Translations under genes and position numbers: made by a program
Shown here: in pieces, positions 38,654 to 40,040 of the stretch
Numbering within the stretch: the first letter of the stretch is position 1
Layout of the letters: each line of letters begins with the position of its first letter
Origin: Candidatus Moraniibacteriota bacterium
GTDB taxonomy: Bacteria > Patescibacteriota > Minisyncoccia > Moranbacterales > GWC2-37-73
NCBI GenBank assembly: GCA_028715015.1
Contig: JAQTLF010000007.1
Span: 1 to 40,040 of the forward strand
Length of the DNA stretch: 40,040 bases
Direction of reading: 5' to 3'
The notes under the pieces: model-generated
Told to the model about the DNA's origin: nothing
Database searches by the model: none
The model's input: only the letters and a program-made list of their open reading frames with translations

Positions 38654-40040
38654 CTACATGTGCTCTGGCGCATCCACCCCTATTAAATATAGGGTTTCGG
38701 CTAACACTATTCTAACAGCATTTACCAAAGAAAGTCTAGCTTTTGTCAGTTCCTCATTTTCGCAGTCAATCACACGACAGGCGTCATAGAATGAGTGGAA
38801 TTTGTCAGCTATTCTGATTGCGTATTGGGGTAATTTGTGAACTTCATAGCTATCAGAAATTTCTCCCACAAGTTCTGGAAATTTATTCAATTCTTTTATC
38901 AAGCTTAATTCTTTTTCATGAGTCAATAAAAACAAATCTTCATCATTTTTGGAAATTCCAGATTCTTGAGCCTTCTCAAGAATTCCAGCGACTCTGGCAT
39001 GCGCATATTGCACATAAAAAACAGGGTTCTTTGAGCTATGTTCCTTGGCTAGACCCAAATCAAAATTCATGTGCGTGTCCGGGGAATACATCAAAAAGAA
39101 AAATCTGGTCACATCATGCCCAATTTCATCAATAAGGTCATCGAGATTGATAACATTTCCTGCGCGCTTACTCATACGGGCTTCTTTTCCATCCTTGATG
39201 AGCCTTACCAATTGAGAAATGATAATTCTGAAATCTCCAACAAATCCCAGTGCCAAAGCAACCGCTTTCAGACGTGACACATAACCGTGATGATCAGCAC
39301 CAAGTCCCATGATCAAGCGGGCATTGCCTCTTTCAATCTTATTAAGCATATATCCGCAATCACCAGCAATATAGGCATTTTTTCCATCTTTTTTTATCAA
39401 AACCCTATCCTTGTCATCACCAAATTCGGTAGTCTTAAGCCACAGCGCACCTTCAGACTCATAAGTCAATCCCCTCTCTTTGAGCAGCGTAATAGCACGT
39501 TGATCATACCCATCATCACTTAATTTTTGCTCGCTAGTCCATTGATCAAAAGAGATTTGCATTTTTTCCCTGGTAGTTTTTTGAATAATATTTTCCAAAA
39601 CTTCTTTGGCAGAAATTTTTCCAATTTCACGCACATCGTTCATGGCTGCATATTTCAAATTCAGTTCATCAATATATTTTCCGATATAGGCAGCTTCTTC
39701 ATCTTTGAGCACACTGTGTCCAAGTTTTTCAATTTGTCCTCCAGCATCATTTACATAATATTCACTTGTGACATCAAAGCCAGCTTTTCTTAAAATTCTC
39801 GAGAGTGAATCGCCATAAAATCCGCCACGTCCATTTCCCAAATGCAATGGCCCAGTTGGATTGGCTGAGATAAATTCATTATTTATTTTAATACCCTTTC
39901 CAATTTGCAAAGCTCCAAATTCTTTTTGCTCCAAATTTATTTTAGCAACAACATCTTGCAGATATTTTTGGGAAAGATGAAAATTGAGATATCCCGGAGC
40001 GGCAACTTCTATTTTTTCGAAAACCTCCGAATTCAGTGAC
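38654..40040 (-). CDS. argS: Arginyl-tRNA synthetase (5' end outside window)
   Basis: The frame is open to the window edge: residues upstream of a possible TTG at 39934 read IEVAAPGYLNFHLS, a conserved ArgRS stretch, so the true start is beyond 40040. The class I HIGH motif is HLGN within SANPTGPLHLGNGRGG; KMSKS is MSKRAGNVI; the DALR-type anticodon domain closes the protein at LYLIGVDAPEHM. About 462 codons are present of an expected 550-580. It charges tRNA-Arg. A 150-bp repeat-filled gap separates it from the glycosyltransferase gene. Confidence 0.96.
   Translation of the reverse strand, partial: SLNSEVFEKIEVAAPGYLNFHLSQKYLQDVVAKINLEQKEFGALQIGKGIKINNEFISANPTGPLHLGNGRGGFYGDSLSRILRKAGFDVTSEYYVNDAGGQIEKLGHSVLKDEEAAYIGKYIDELNLKYAAMNDVREIGKISAKEVLENIIQKTTREKMQISFDQWTSEQKLSDDGYDQRAITLLKERGLTYESEGALWLKTTEFGDDKDRVLIKKDGKNAYIAGDCGYMLNKIERGNARLIMGLGADHHGYVSRLKAVALALGFVGDFRIIISQLVRLIKDGKEARMSKRAGNVINLDDLIDEIGHDVTRFFFLMYSPDTHMNFDLGLAKEHSSKNPVFYVQYAHARVAGILEKAQESGISKNDEDLFLLTHEKELSLIKELNKFPELVGEISDSYEVHKLPQYAIRIADKFHSFYDACRVIDCENEELTKARLSLVNAVRIVLAETLYLIGVDAPEHM

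Overview
The window looks like a chromosomal segment of a Patescibacteria (Candidate Phyla Radiation) bacterium; Moranbacteria-like is my best guess. This is inferred from compact gene order, AT-rich spacers, a stand-alone bacterial Elp3, and a housekeeping set typical of small CPR genomes. No 16S rRNA gene is present to confirm it.

Layout. 1-3310: a partial lipoprotein gene and the minus-strand operon secE-nusG-rplK-rplA, with its promoter next to a divergent tRNA-Ala. 3378-8267: an AT-rich integrative element in the 3' end of tRNA-Ala. It carries a large serine recombinase, five small unknown genes and a branched, terminator-ended RNA leader. 8348-9092: tRNA-Ile and two small genes. 9113-10717: a DUF2892-CsoR/CstR-like-TrxB operon with a textbook CsoR-type operator. 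10714-13182: a Trm9-like methyltransferase and Elp3 with abutting divergent start codons, a likely tRNA wobble-uridine pair. 13272-14000: a broken Nudix gene and a 48-codon gene with all its own signals. 14019-22019: rlmN, glmS, HAD, PAP2, NRAMP-like transporter, YvcK, a sugar nucleotidyltransferase and a four-helix-bundle (IVS-type) protein. 22056-29537: leuS with two foreign domains, folD, a MacB-type ABC pair and an ArsR regulator. 29720-40040: tgt, a DUF11-like surface protein, recO, ileS under a T-box leader, a GT4 glycosyltransferase and partial argS.

Three things stand out. (1) LeuRS contains an ANT/LinB-type nucleotidyltransferase-like domain in its editing domain and a Nudix hydrolase domain with an intact Nudix box before its anticodon-binding domain. 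(2) Nearly every intergenic gap holds an inverted repeat whose arms are tandem 7-8-nt words. Related repeats and GC-rich palindromes also sit in frame inside elp3, rlmN, glmS, tgt, leuS and the methyltransferase gene, much like Rickettsia palindromic elements. (3) RNA-level control is visible: a T-box with a very short Stem I upstream of ileS, and an unidentified multi-branched leader in the mobile element.

Most genes serve translation: ribosomal proteins, four synthesis or modification enzymes acting on tRNA or rRNA (Elp3, the Trm9-like enzyme, Tgt, RlmN), three aminoacyl-tRNA synthetases and two tRNAs. A smaller set serves envelope precursor supply and transport.
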